A DNA stretch of 64,000 nucleotides, taken from Chitinophaga niastensis (GTDB lineage Bacteria > Bacteroidota > Bacteroidia > Chitinophagales > Chitinophagaceae). The stretch spans positions 434,001-498,000 of the forward strand of contig NZ_PYAW01000004.1 in NCBI RefSeq assembly GCF_003014755.1, read 5' to 3'. Every line of letters starts with the position of its first letter. The first letter of the stretch is position 1. Made by a program: the position numbers and the translations under genes. The notes under the pieces were generated by a model. That model ran no database searches and was not told where the DNA came from. It saw nothing but the letters and a program-made list of their open reading frames with translations. Of the stretch, positions 27,194 through 35,585 are shown in pieces.

Positions 27194-29587
27194 TTACCTT
27201 TGCCATGTTGATAACAACGTAGTCAGTTGTGCTGCATTCCGGGCGTCCGGTCCATTGAGAAATGTCCTCAACCGGGTCAGCTGTGTAATACGAGTCCAGA
27301 AGTTTTGATGAAATGCAACACGCAAAGCTTCGCGGGCGCTAGCTGGCCCTGGTGTACCGGCACGCTCTGTGGCCAGCAGCGAATTTTCTGTATGCGTACC
27401 GTCTGCCAGCACGGCTGCTAGTATACTTTCTTCATTTGCCAGTATAGACATGAAGGTGGTATTTGCATGTAAATCTGGCCGGGCTGTTGCCGTAGCGTGC
27501 AACTGGCGCACCTGTGAAGGATATGCCTCCATGGCAACTACCGAATCACGAATGTTTTCACCTTCACCCAGGCTTTTTTGTGATATAGCTTCATGGGCGT
27601 GAATATTGCTCATGCCAACACCAAAATCAAGACGTAGTCTTGTTAAAAGCAGGAAGGAAGAACGACGCTGTTGCGCATTGATATCTGCATATATCAGCCA
27701 GTTGGTATCCTTCATGGTTTGAAACAGGACATGGTCGTTTAATGCAGCCAGGCGTGCATGCATAGGTGGGCTCAGGTGTAATGCTGCGATTTCCGTTCTT
27801 ACACGGGTCATTTCTGCTGGTAATGCTGCTGTCCATGCAGCCATTGCTGCTCTCCATGTTACTAGTTCAGCAGCAGTGGCTGTATGAGCAGGGTGACTGG
27901 GATGTGTGGGACGGTTTGGAACGGGGGTTATATGATGAGGGACGCCCACGTGTTCTATCCCTACGGAGTTGGAATTGACAGCAGTGGGATTGAGACGTGT
28001 TTGTTCAACCCGTCGGTTAACAGGAGATATCAGCGATATCTCACCGGTTTCACTAATCAGGTATTGTGCACCAACATGCTCACCATTGTCCATACGACTC
28101 TGGTAGGTATTTAATGTTGACGATTGTGTAGGACTCTCTGTTTGATGCAATATAATGTTATGCACGTTGGCCCGCGGCAGATTACCAGATTCCAGGTTTG
28201 CAAAAGTGCGGCTACGGTCTGTGATTTGTAAATCACGGTACATACCCAGTGTCATATTGGTCCAGGAACGTTGTATCCAGCCTGTTTGCGGAGTTGGTAC
28301 AGCTACTGGTGGTTGTGTATTTTCAAATGCAGGCCCGGTTACCTGTATCCACTGCGGATCTGTAGGATGTATTGCCACAAAAGTAACGGTTGCATTATTC
28401 TCAAAAAACAGGTTGTGATGGTTGTTTTGCATGATGGTGTGCAGGTCTGTTTCACGGAGGAAACTCTGCTCATGCATTTCACCAGTGGCATAATCTGCTC
28501 CTGGCTGATGGCCGGCTGCGTGTGCAGGTGTTGTTGCAGGTGTTGGTATATGTGTTGGCGTTGGTGTATGTGTTGCAGGAGCTGGCGCAGGGGTAACAGC
28601 TATGGGTGCAGGCCCGGTAGGAGAAGGTGTAGGATGAGCAGGTGTCGCAGGTGTAGGGATCGCAGGTGTAGGGGTTGGTGTATGTGCAGGTGATGGCGAT
28701 GGTGTAGGTGTAGGTGTAGGTGTAGGTGTAGGATGAGCAGGTGTTGGAGGCGCAGATGTTGCACCTGCTATTTGTCTTAGTGGTATACGAAGTTTCAGTC
28801 CTGCATGAATGTCGTTACTGGTAAGACGATTCACGGTCATCAGATCATTCACGGTCACACCAAATGAGCGACTGATCGAATATAAATGATCACCGTCGAT
28901 CACCGTATATAACTCAGGGATCACCAGATGACGGCCTTCGAGGATAGTGTCGCTGTTTAAATGATTGGCAGCCCGGATAGCCGCAGCAGATACATGATAG
29001 AGGTGACTGAGTGAAAAAAGTGTATCGTCATGCGTTACGGTATGATTAACATCTCTTTGGATAAAAGGTGTCATACCTTTACGCTGCACAGGAGAGATGG
29101 GAGGTAATGAAGATCCTGCCTTATCTGTATTATCCGCATTTTGTTGTATCACATGTACCAGTTCGTGGGCCAGCAATCTTTTACCATCGAAAGAAGATGG
29201 GGCATATTGTCCCTGTCCGAATACAATATCATTACCGGTGGTGTAAGCTTTTGCCTGTATAGATTCCGCAGCGCCGGCGGCCGTATCATTTGTATGCACC
29301 TTTACGCCGCTGAAATCCCTGCCAAAACGGGATTCCATAAATGAGCGTGTTTCCCGGGGTAACGGATCTCCACTACCGGAAAGATCACCTGGTTGCACTG
29401 AAGCTGCTACCGGGCTTGTACCTGGCTTTTCTTTCCGCTGCAACTGAGGAGGTTCGGTCATACGCATTACCTGGTCGGCAATCTGGTCCGCTTGTAACTC
29501 ATGTTCATCGCCGGGGTTACTAACGGTTATAGGTGTTTGATCAGCATTACTTCGCTGTTGCTGGGGGGTATTAACAATCGGGCGCAT
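27194..29587 (-). CDS. DUF4157 - LysM - LysM - amidase protein, candidate eCIS-type effector
   Basis: 797 aa, no signal peptide. Residues 75-150 form a DUF4157 domain, with the zincin-like HELVH at 141-145 and the typical SRFGRDFSGVKVHT. Two LysM repeats follow (about 181-225 and 227-269), then a Pro/Thr linker (279-358). The C-terminal part resembles an N-acetylmuramoyl-L-alanine amidase: NIILHQTES (H481), a GAQYLISETGEI strand, NSVGIEHVG, and IHAHEAISQ near 662-670. The usual K-x-DPG zinc-site segment reads KSLGEG, and about 70 helical residues are inserted before it. DUF4157 is characteristic of cargo of extracellular contractile injection systems, and LysM plus amidase point to peptidoglycan attack. 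No injection-system structural genes are in the window. Confidence 0.88.
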   Translation of the reverse strand: MRPIVNTPQQQRSNADQTPITVSNPGDEHELQADQIADQVMRMTEPPQLQRKEKPGTSPVAASVQPGDLSGSGDPLPRETRSFMESRFGRDFSGVKVHTNDTAAGAAESIQAKAYTTGNDIVFGQGQYAPSSFDGKRLLAHELVHVIQQNADNTDKAGSSLPPISPVQRKGMTPFIQRDVNHTVTHDDTLFSLSHLYHVSAAAIRAANHLNSDTILEGRHLVIPELYTVIDGDHLYSISRSFGVTVNDLMTVNRLTSNDIHAGLKLRIPLRQIAGATSAPPTPAHPTPTPTPTPTPSPSPAHTPTPTPAIPTPATPAHPTPSPTGPAPIAVTPAPAPATHTPTPTHIPTPATTPAHAAGHQPGADYATGEMHEQSFLRETDLHTIMQNNHHNLFFENNATVTFVAIHPTDPQWIQVTGPAFENTQPPVAVPTPQTGWIQRSWTNMTLGMYRDLQITDRSRTFANLESGNLPRANVHNIILHQTESPTQSSTLNTYQSRMDNGEHVGAQYLISETGEISLISPVNRRVEQTRLNPTAVNSNSVGIEHVGVPHHITPVPNRPTHPSHPAHTATAAELVTWRAAMAAWTAALPAEMTRVRTEIAALHLSPPMHARLAALNDHVLFQTMKDTNWLIYADINAQQRRSSFLLLTRLRLDFGVGMSNIHAHEAISQKSLGEGENIRDSVVAMEAYPSQVRQLHATATARPDLHANTTFMSILANEESILAAVLADGTHTENSLLATERAGTPGPASAREALRVAFHQNFWTRITQLTRLRTFLNGPDARNAAQLTTLLSTWQR
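28513..28753 (-). repeat. Pro/Thr-rich linker encoded by short tandem repeats
   Basis: An in-frame low-complexity stretch encoding Pro-Thr and Pro-Ala repeats inside the DUF4157 protein. The core, near 28700-28731, is five direct copies of a GGTGTA hexamer (plus strand), which should vary in number by slippage without breaking the frame. Confidence 0.85.
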
Positions 29588-29801
29588 AACTATTTATTTA
29601 GGCATGAGGAAAACAGATGAAACTATGCTGAGTCCAGGGGTTAAATATTGTTCTGCTATTTCACTTTTGGGTGTTATGTATAAGATATAATAAAAGAGGG
29701 AGACTACAAAATATAATTGCTACCAGTACGCTTGTATCAGGAATTTTTCGCATGATGTTTATGATGCGCTTAATTTTTTTTCATTATTTTTAAATTAAAA
29801 A

Positions 29802-30014
29802 ATGACGTATAATTCTTCCGTGATCCTCGCTGATAGCGCTGCTGCGCTGGCATCTCAATTGAATGCATTTTTTGAAGCCAATAAGAATATTGATGTTGTT
29901 TCTGCTACTCAAAGTCACAGTGACCGGGACGGGAAGCTGCAGATTGTTCATACAGTTATCTATAAAGAAGGCAGCCAAAAGAAAGCTGTATCGGGATTTG
30001 CAGCAGCTAAATAG
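29802..30014 (+). CDS. Small hypothetical protein
   Basis: 70 aa, no signal or membrane segment. The ATG follows an A-rich leader. Composition looks protein-like: a helix-forming N-terminus rich in Ala and Ser, then two probable strands around a charged turn (SHSDRDGKLQIVHTVIYKE). I do not recognise the family. It lies 39 bp before the 2H phosphoesterase gene on the same strand and could be co-transcribed. An overlapping frame exists but has poorer composition. Confidence 0.55.
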   Translation: MTYNSSVILADSAAALASQLNAFFEANKNIDVVSATQSHSDRDGKLQIVHTVIYKEGSQKKAVSGFAAAK

Positions 30015-30053
30015 TTATTATATTGCCGGCATTAAATTAATAGCCCTGATTTC

Positions 30054-30590
30054 ATGGACCATGCACCACTGATCGTTACCTTAGAATTGCATCCAATGCA
30101 TCAGCCATTTTTTAATGGGCTACGCAAGGCGCATTTCCCTGCTCATGCCAATTACCTGGATGCACATATTACCTTGTTCCACCATCTGCCGTCTAATGAA
30201 CCATGCATCTATGAAACATTGACGGTACTTTCAAAACAGACCCCTTTCACCCTTAAGGTAAATGGGCTGCATCGTTTTGAAAATGGAGTAGCCTATACGC
30301 TGGCTTCAGATATACTGCAAACGCTCCATCAATCGATGCAGGAAAAATGGAAAGCATGGCTGGTATGGCGCGATCAGCAGCCACTGTGGCCACATATCAC
30401 TATCCAGAATAAGGTAACTGCCTTCAAATCGCAGCAGCTACATGAAAAGTTGGGGGCGGCATTTGTTCCCTTTGAAGTGGCCGCCGTCGGTATTACTACC
30501 TGGCTTTATCTGAACGGGCCATGGGAGCGGGTGGCATATTTCCCGTTTACCAGCCAGGAGAAAGAGATCCCCACACAAAACCAGCAATAA
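30054..30590 (+). CDS. 2H phosphoesterase (LigT / 2'-5' RNA ligase family)
   Basis: 178 aa with the paired HxT motifs that define the family: AHITLF (H38, T40) and PHITIQ (H114, T116), spaced as expected. Such enzymes act on 2'-5' or cyclic phosphodiesters of RNA or nucleotides. The actual substrate cannot be read from the sequence. The start ATG lies close after the small upstream gene; 67 bp separate it from terD, which has its own candidate promoter. Confidence 0.87.
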   Translation: MDHAPLIVTLELHPMHQPFFNGLRKAHFPAHANYLDAHITLFHHLPSNEPCIYETLTVLSKQTPFTLKVNGLHRFENGVAYTLASDILQTLHQSMQEKWKAWLVWRDQQPLWPHITIQNKVTAFKSQQLHEKLGAAFVPFEVAAVGITTWLYLNGPWERVAYFPFTSQEKEIPTQNQQ

Positions 30591-30607
30591 TTTTTTTATA
30601 GCACGTT

Positions 30608-30638
30608 TTTGTTCAATAAACTTAATACCTTATATTAC
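30608..30638 (+). promoter_or_regulatory. Candidate promoter of the terD pair
   Basis: TTTG at 30608-30611, a 19-bp spacer, then TATATTAC at 30631-30638 (TAnnTT conserved, last two bases differ), 19 bp before the terD ATG. Spacing fits the Bacteroidota consensus. Confidence 0.45.
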
Positions 30639-30657
30639 CTGCGTTAAAATTCAGACA

Positions 30658-31233
30658 ATGGCGATCAATTTACAAAAAGGACAGCGGATAGACATCGGTC
30701 TTTCCAAGATCAGCGTAGGACTTGGATGGAATCCCAACGAAGGAACAGGCGCAGATTTCGACCTGGATGCTTCTGCATTTATGATTGATGAAACCAGGCT
30801 CATTCCCCGGGAAGAATTTTTTATTTTCTATGGCAATACCGACTCTCCGGATAGCGCTTTGCATCATACAGGTGATGACCCTACAGGCGGCAACAGCGCA
30901 GATGGAGATGATGAAACAATAGAAGTGGATCTGACAAAAGTAGATCCCAGGGTGAAAGAAATTCTTTTCGTGGTAACAATTCACGATGCTGCTGCCAGAA
31001 GACAAAACTACGGACAGGTAAGAAATTCTTACATCCGTATCGTTGATCACAGCACTGGTCAGGAGATAGCCAAATATGAACTGGGAGAAGACTTTTCAAT
31101 AGAAACCGGCGTGGAATTTGGCCGCCTGTACAACAAAGACGGCAAATGGAAATTTGAAGCTTCCGGTATCGGTTACAAACAGGACCTGGCTTTTTTTCTG
31201 TCAAAATATTTCAAAGGCCAAATTATTAAATAA
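30658..31233 (+). CDS. terD: TerD family stress-response protein
   Basis: 191 aa, full length for the family. It starts with MAINLQKGQRIDI and holds the calcium-binding core GADFDLDASAF and the DGDDETIEVDL segment typical of TerD. TerD proteins are cytosolic calcium binders in tellurite resistance and envelope or phage stress loci; the exact activity is unsettled. A second TerD-family gene follows after 18 bp and a TerC-family gene after that. Confidence 0.95.
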   Translation: MAINLQKGQRIDIGLSKISVGLGWNPNEGTGADFDLDASAFMIDETRLIPREEFFIFYGNTDSPDSALHHTGDDPTGGNSADGDDETIEVDLTKVDPRVKEILFVVTIHDAAARRQNYGQVRNSYIRIVDHSTGQEIAKYELGEDFSIETGVEFGRLYNKDGKWKFEASGIGYKQDLAFFLSKYFKGQIIK

Positions 31234-31251
31234 CCCTGTAAACGCTGTTAT

Positions 31252-31935
31252 ATGGCTATTAATTTAGTAAAAGGTCAAACAATTGACCTGCGCAAAAACG
31301 ATAAAGGTGAAGAATTTGACCTGTCTACTGTAACTATCGGTTTGGGATGGGATGTGAAACAACAAAAGAATGAAACCGGTTTTTTTGGTAAACTATTTGG
31401 TGCCCCACAAAAAGAAGCGGAGTACGACCTAGATGCTATTGCCATGCTGCTGGACAGCAACGGAAAAGTAGCCAACTTAGGCAGGAAGGTAGCCACCAAC
31501 GATGGCAGAACAATCAATTTATTTGAAGGCGATGTTATCTTCTTTAATTCTATGAAACACCCTTCCGGTCATATCTGGCTGACAGGTGATAACAGAACAG
31601 GCGCAGGTGATGGCGATGATGAACAGATCATTATTAAACTGGATTCACTGGATGCAAAATATCAGAAAATATTGTTCATGGTAACCATTTACCAGGGACG
31701 TGCAAATAATCAGCATTTTGGTTTAATCGATAATGCTTTCATTCGCGCAGTAGACAGCAGGGGTAAAGAAATTGCGAAGTTTAGTTTATCCGGAAACAAT
31801 ACCTACAACGGTATGTGCTCCATGACATTTGCTGAATTATACAGAAAAGATGGTGCCTGGAAATTCAGGGCTATCGGTGATCCGCATCAATCAGACAGCT
31901 TTGTGGATGAACTGAAAAAGTTGACGTACTCCTGA
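31252..31935 (+). CDS. TerD family protein with an inserted loop
   Basis: 227 aa and clearly a paralogue of the preceding TerD: same N-terminus, EYDLDAIAMLL in place of the DFDLDAS core, and a GDGDDEQIIIKL segment. It has an extra loop (about residues 36-62, GFFGKLFGAPQKEAE) before the calcium core that the first copy lacks. It follows terD by 18 bp, so they are probably translated from one message and may form a hetero-oligomer. Closer to TerD than to the shorter TerE/Z types, but subfamily is not certain. Confidence 0.93.
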   Translation: MAINLVKGQTIDLRKNDKGEEFDLSTVTIGLGWDVKQQKNETGFFGKLFGAPQKEAEYDLDAIAMLLDSNGKVANLGRKVATNDGRTINLFEGDVIFFNSMKHPSGHIWLTGDNRTGAGDGDDEQIIIKLDSLDAKYQKILFMVTIYQGRANNQHFGLIDNAFIRAVDSRGKEIAKFSLSGNNTYNGMCSMTFAELYRKDGAWKFRAIGDPHQSDSFVDELKKLTYS

Positions 31936-32088
31936 TCATTTGTTTTCCCGGGTATTGTAGCAAATAACCTGATTATCGGCGCGGTCCATCCTCCGGATCG
32001 TTGCCTTAAGCCGTTTGTACAAATGAGAAAATTTCCGGTATACCTGCTATTGGATACACCCAACAACCTATATTAAAACAGCATAAAA

Positions 32089-32874
32089 ATGAGTGAACTA
32101 ATCCAACAAATTATTGACAATCCGCTTCCATCACTGATCGTAGTTGGTAACCTGGTGATTATTGAAAGTTTATTATCTGTAGATAATGCTGCAGTATTAG
32201 CTACCATGGTAATGGATTTACCTGAAAAGCAAAGAGACCGTGCCCTGAAATATGGTATTTTTGGAGCTTATTTTTTCCGTGGCCTGGCCATGATATTTGC
32301 TTCTTTCCTCATTAAGATCTGGTGGTTAAAACCTATCGGTGGTTTGTATCTGTTATACCTGGTGTACGGCTGGTGGAAAGGAAAACAGGCAGAAGGAGAA
32401 AAGGAAGAAGAAACAGTAGATAAAGGCAGCAACTGGCTATACAAGGCTACAGTAGGCGCTATCGGGCCATTCTGGGCCACGGTGGCACTGGTAGAACTAA
32501 TGGATATGGCTTTCTCTATCGATAACATTTTTGCAGCGGTAGCCTTTACAGATAATATCGTGTTGGTTTGTACCGGGGTATTTATTGGTATTCTGGCGAT
32601 GCGGTTTGTGGCACAGGCTTTTGTAAAGCTGATGACTAAATACGTTTTCCTCGAAGCAGCAGCTTTCATAGTAATCGCTATCCTGGGTATTAAGCTTACG
32701 ATGTCTTTGTTTGAGCATTTCTTCCCTGAGTCGCCTGTTACGCAGTTCCTGGAAAGTTCTAAAGCAGATGTTATTACTTCTATTTTGACGGTAGGTATTT
32801 TCCTGATCCCGATTATTACCTCTGCCTTGTTTAATTTCCCGAAGAAAACAGTGGCTGCTAAAACAGAAGTGTAG
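32089..32874 (+). CDS. TerC family integral membrane protein
   Basis: 261 aa with about seven transmembrane segments. Two inverted-related motifs with acidic residues in the membrane are visible: ESLLSVDNAAVLA and MDMAFSIDNIFAAVA, the signature of TerC/Alx proteins. A charged cytosolic loop (KGKQAEGEKEEETVDKG) separates the halves. Members export manganese or other divalent metals. It lies 153 bp after the second TerD gene on the same strand, a common partnership; a shared transcript is possible. Confidence 0.93.
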   Translation: MSELIQQIIDNPLPSLIVVGNLVIIESLLSVDNAAVLATMVMDLPEKQRDRALKYGIFGAYFFRGLAMIFASFLIKIWWLKPIGGLYLLYLVYGWWKGKQAEGEKEEETVDKGSNWLYKATVGAIGPFWATVALVELMDMAFSIDNIFAAVAFTDNIVLVCTGVFIGILAMRFVAQAFVKLMTKYVFLEAAAFIVIAILGIKLTMSLFEHFFPESPVTQFLESSKADVITSILTVGIFLIPIITSALFNFPKKTVAAKTEV

Positions 32875-32894
32875 TATATTAATTAATAGTCCTA

Positions 32895-32942
32895 ATGTAT
32901 TAATCATCTATTTCAATATATTGAAATAGGTGATTAATATAT
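32895..32942. repeat. AT-rich 24-bp palindrome after the TerC gene
   Basis: Two 24-nt arms meeting at 32918/32919 with two mismatches and no spacer. It could act as a terminator or as an operator; there is no T run. Confidence 0.6.
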
Positions 32943-33059
32943 TGATCTGATTTTAAATTTTAGCTGATTATATTTTAATTAAAAAGTTCTTCGCATTATA
33001 TATCAGCAATAACATTTTTATCAATAACTTCGCAGTCATTTTTAACATCTTCATCACAT

Positions 33060-33440
33060 ATGCGGAAACAATTAATAACGGCTTTCTTAATGCTGATATG
33101 GCTTTGCCAGCTATCAGGCCGTTATTTTGTGATGCTCGACTTCTATCTGAACCAACAATACATCGCTGCAAATCTTTGTGAAAACCGCAATAAGCCAGAG
33201 ATGCATTGTAATGGTAAATGTCATTTGAAGAAACAGTTAAACGAAGAAGATAAAAAAAATCAGGAGAACCCTGAGCGTAGAGCCGATAATAAAAGTGAAA
33301 TTTTTTATCCCCTTACAAACGAAGCTCATATTGCATCTCCGCCGATGACGGCTGATAATAAAAGTTATCACTATCCTAATGTAATAGGTATTCCTGTAGA
33401 TCAACCTTCTGATTTATTTCGTCCCCCGGCTACTTGCTGA
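33060..33440 (+). CDS. Small membrane-anchored Cys/His-motif protein, first gene of the MbnP/MbnH locus
   Basis: 126 aa. One N-terminal hydrophobic segment (residues 5-22), then a conserved-looking cluster CENRNKPEMHCNGKCHLKKQ with three Cys and two His that could bind a metal such as copper. The rest is polar and low in structure. I recall similar short proteins beside metal genes of Bacteroidota, but have no name for the family. It is followed after 268 bp by MbnP and MbnH genes on the same strand; a role in metal sensing or trafficking is inference. Confidence 0.75.
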   Translation: MRKQLITAFLMLIWLCQLSGRYFVMLDFYLNQQYIAANLCENRNKPEMHCNGKCHLKKQLNEEDKKNQENPERRADNKSEIFYPLTNEAHIASPPMTADNKSYHYPNVIGIPVDQPSDLFRPPATC

Positions 33441-33708
33441 TTTTATATTTTCATTTCTTTTTATCAAAAAATAATGCGTCATAGCTACTGCTTTGGCATG
33501 CCTGTACGGTATCATGGTATGGCACCCTGACAGTATTTTGCTGACGGTTATATTTCCTTGCTGATGCTTTGTAATAAAGGCGTTCAGCGTCTTTATTGCT
33601 ATTGCTGAAAGAACAAAATAATTTTCTTTCAAAGGTGCCTTCTCTTGTTTATAGGGGAGATGCCATGCTATTGTCTTTACATTTCCTTATCTGCTTAAAA
33701 AACATTTT

Positions 33709-34515
33709 ATGAAGCATATTTTAATATTGACCACTATAGCTGTTTTATTACTCACTGCCTGTGCAAAGAAAGATGATCCAATACCATCTAACAATAATAA
33801 GGCTACATTATCTATTCAATTTGATAACATCGTTGGTGCTAAAAATTTACAACTGAATACCGGTACCTATATCAATGCTGCCGGCGAAACATTTACTATC
33901 AGTTTATTACAATACTATATCAGTAATATAAAAGTTAAAACCGGCGATGGGAAAGAGTTTGTGGTGCCGCAGGATAGCAGTTATTTCCTTGTATCGGAAG
34001 CTGCGGGTGCTTCTCAGTTTGTGAAAGTACAGGTGCCGGAAGGAGATTACACTTCCCTGAGTTTTGTATTAGGTGTAGATAGTTTGCGCAGCACCATGGA
34101 TATCAGTAAACGCACTGGTGTGCTGGACCCTTCCACTGGCATGGATGGCGCTATGTACTGGGGCTGGAACAGCGGTTATATCTTTTTCAAAATGGAAGGC
34201 ATTTCCGCTGCGGCGCCTGCTGATCCAAGCGGACAACATAAATTCCGTTACCACGTAGGTGGCTTTGGTGGCTATGCTGCGGTTACTATGAACAATATCA
34301 AAACTATCAGTATTGATCTGAATGCAGGTGGTATTCCTAAAGTACGACAGGGGAGAGAGTCCAATGTACACCTGATGGTAGATGTGTTGAAGATGTTTAA
34401 TGGTGCTACCAATATCAGCATTGCCAATAATCCTACAGTGATGTTCAGCGATTTCAGTGTAAAGGTGGCAAACAATTATGCCAGCATGTTCTCTCACGAT
34501 CATACAGAAAATTAA
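33709..34515 (+). CDS. MbnP family copper-binding lipoprotein
   Basis: 268 aa, lipoprotein signal ending LLTACAK (Cys18). The central region has the MbnP pattern FVLGVDSLRSTMD followed by GAMYWGWNSGYIFFKMEG, with a Trp-x-Trp pair. In methanobactin-linked MbnP a conserved Trp is oxidised to kynurenine by the partner MbnH and the site binds Cu(I). The next gene is exactly that partner and starts 1 bp after this stop. The C-terminus ends with SHDHTEN, a further possible metal site. Copper is inferred from the family. Confidence 0.9.
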   Translation: MKHILILTTIAVLLLTACAKKDDPIPSNNNKATLSIQFDNIVGAKNLQLNTGTYINAAGETFTISLLQYYISNIKVKTGDGKEFVVPQDSSYFLVSEAAGASQFVKVQVPEGDYTSLSFVLGVDSLRSTMDISKRTGVLDPSTGMDGAMYWGWNSGYIFFKMEGISAAAPADPSGQHKFRYHVGGFGGYAAVTMNNIKTISIDLNAGGIPKVRQGRESNVHLMVDVLKMFNGATNISIANNPTVMFSDFSVKVANNYASMFSHDHTEN

Positions 34516-34516
34516 T

Positions 34517-35557
34517 ATGAGTAAGCAACCCTGGATAGTGTTGGCAGTACTGGCGACGGGAATGTATGCCTGTAGTAAAAGTGCTGATGTGGTGGCCGCT
34601 TTCATTGGTTTCCGGCAGCCCGCTAATTTTCCGGCACCCGTATATCATCTTGATGATAACCATATTACCCAGGCTGGATTTGAGCTGGGACGTAAGCTGT
34701 TTTATGAACCGCGTTTGTCGCGCAACAATACTATTTCCTGTGGTGATTGTCATATTCAGACAGCTGCATTTACGCATCACGGGCATGATGTCAGTCATGG
34801 TATCGACGATAGGTTAGGCAGCAGAAATGCACCGCCTATCATGAACCTGGCCTGGCATACCACCTTTATGCTGGATGGCGGCGTGTTTGATCTGGACCTG
34901 CAGCCCATTGCGCCCATCACCAATTTTGTGGAAATGGATGAAACACTGGATAATGTCCTGAAAAAATTAAAGGCACATCCGCAGTATCCGGCCTTGTTTA
35001 AGAAAGCATTTGGTTCGGAAGAAATTACTACTGCACGTATGATGAAAGCTTTATCGCAGTTTATGGTGATGCTGGTAAGTGCCGGCTCAAAGTATGATAA
35101 AGTAATGCGCAAAGAAGGCAAAACCTTTACTGCGGACGAACAGGCGGGCTACACTCTTTTTCAGCAAAAGTGTAGTGCCTGTCATGCTGAACCACTTTTT
35201 ACAGATCATTCCTTCCGCAATAATGGCATTGGTGCGGGGCCTAACAACGATGAAGGTCGTTATCCGATTACGTTAAATACGGCAGATAAATACAAGTTTA
35301 AAGTGCCCAGCCTGCGTAACCTTGCTTACACAGCACCATACATGCATGATGGCCGTTTTTACACATTGGACGGCGTGTTGGATCACTATACATCGGAAGT
35401 GCAGAATATGCCTACACTGGACCCTTTGCTCAAACAAAACGGACGCCTGGGGATTTCATTGACAGCAGCTGAGAAGCAACAGGTATTAGCGTTTCTGAAT
35501 ACTTTAAATGATAAAGCATTCATTACTGATAAAAGGTTTTCAGAACAGGCGCAGTAA
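34517..35557 (+). CDS. MauG/MbnH family di-haem peroxidase lipoprotein
   Basis: 346 aa from the ATG at 34517, chosen because it directly follows the MbnP stop and gives a lipoprotein signal ending GMYACSK. Two c-type haem motifs: SCGDCH (Cys75, Cys78, His79) and KCSACH (Cys219, Cys222, His223), the spacing of bacterial cytochrome c peroxidases. Later FKVPSLRNLAYTAPYMHDGRF is the usual C-terminal haem-pocket motif. MbnH uses bis-Fe(IV) chemistry to convert a Trp of MbnP to kynurenine. It needs the cytochrome c maturation system. Confidence 0.93.
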   Translation: MSKQPWIVLAVLATGMYACSKSADVVAAFIGFRQPANFPAPVYHLDDNHITQAGFELGRKLFYEPRLSRNNTISCGDCHIQTAAFTHHGHDVSHGIDDRLGSRNAPPIMNLAWHTTFMLDGGVFDLDLQPIAPITNFVEMDETLDNVLKKLKAHPQYPALFKKAFGSEEITTARMMKALSQFMVMLVSAGSKYDKVMRKEGKTFTADEQAGYTLFQQKCSACHAEPLFTDHSFRNNGIGAGPNNDEGRYPITLNTADKYKFKVPSLRNLAYTAPYMHDGRFYTLDGVLDHYTSEVQNMPTLDPLLKQNGRLGISLTAAEKQQVLAFLNTLNDKAFITDKRFSEQAQ

Positions 35558-35585
35558 TATTAAAAAAGTATAAAATTTTTGGAAG

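Noticed and set aside
28155..28693. Long plus-strand open frames rich in Cys, Arg and Trp opposite the DUF4157 gene
   Set aside because: They are the mirror of the Pro/Thr repeat coding and amidase sequence; composition is not protein-like and no start signal exists.
27194..29587. Full extracellular contractile injection system
   Set aside because: No sheath, tube, baseplate or AAA ATPase gene is in the window; only one candidate effector is present.
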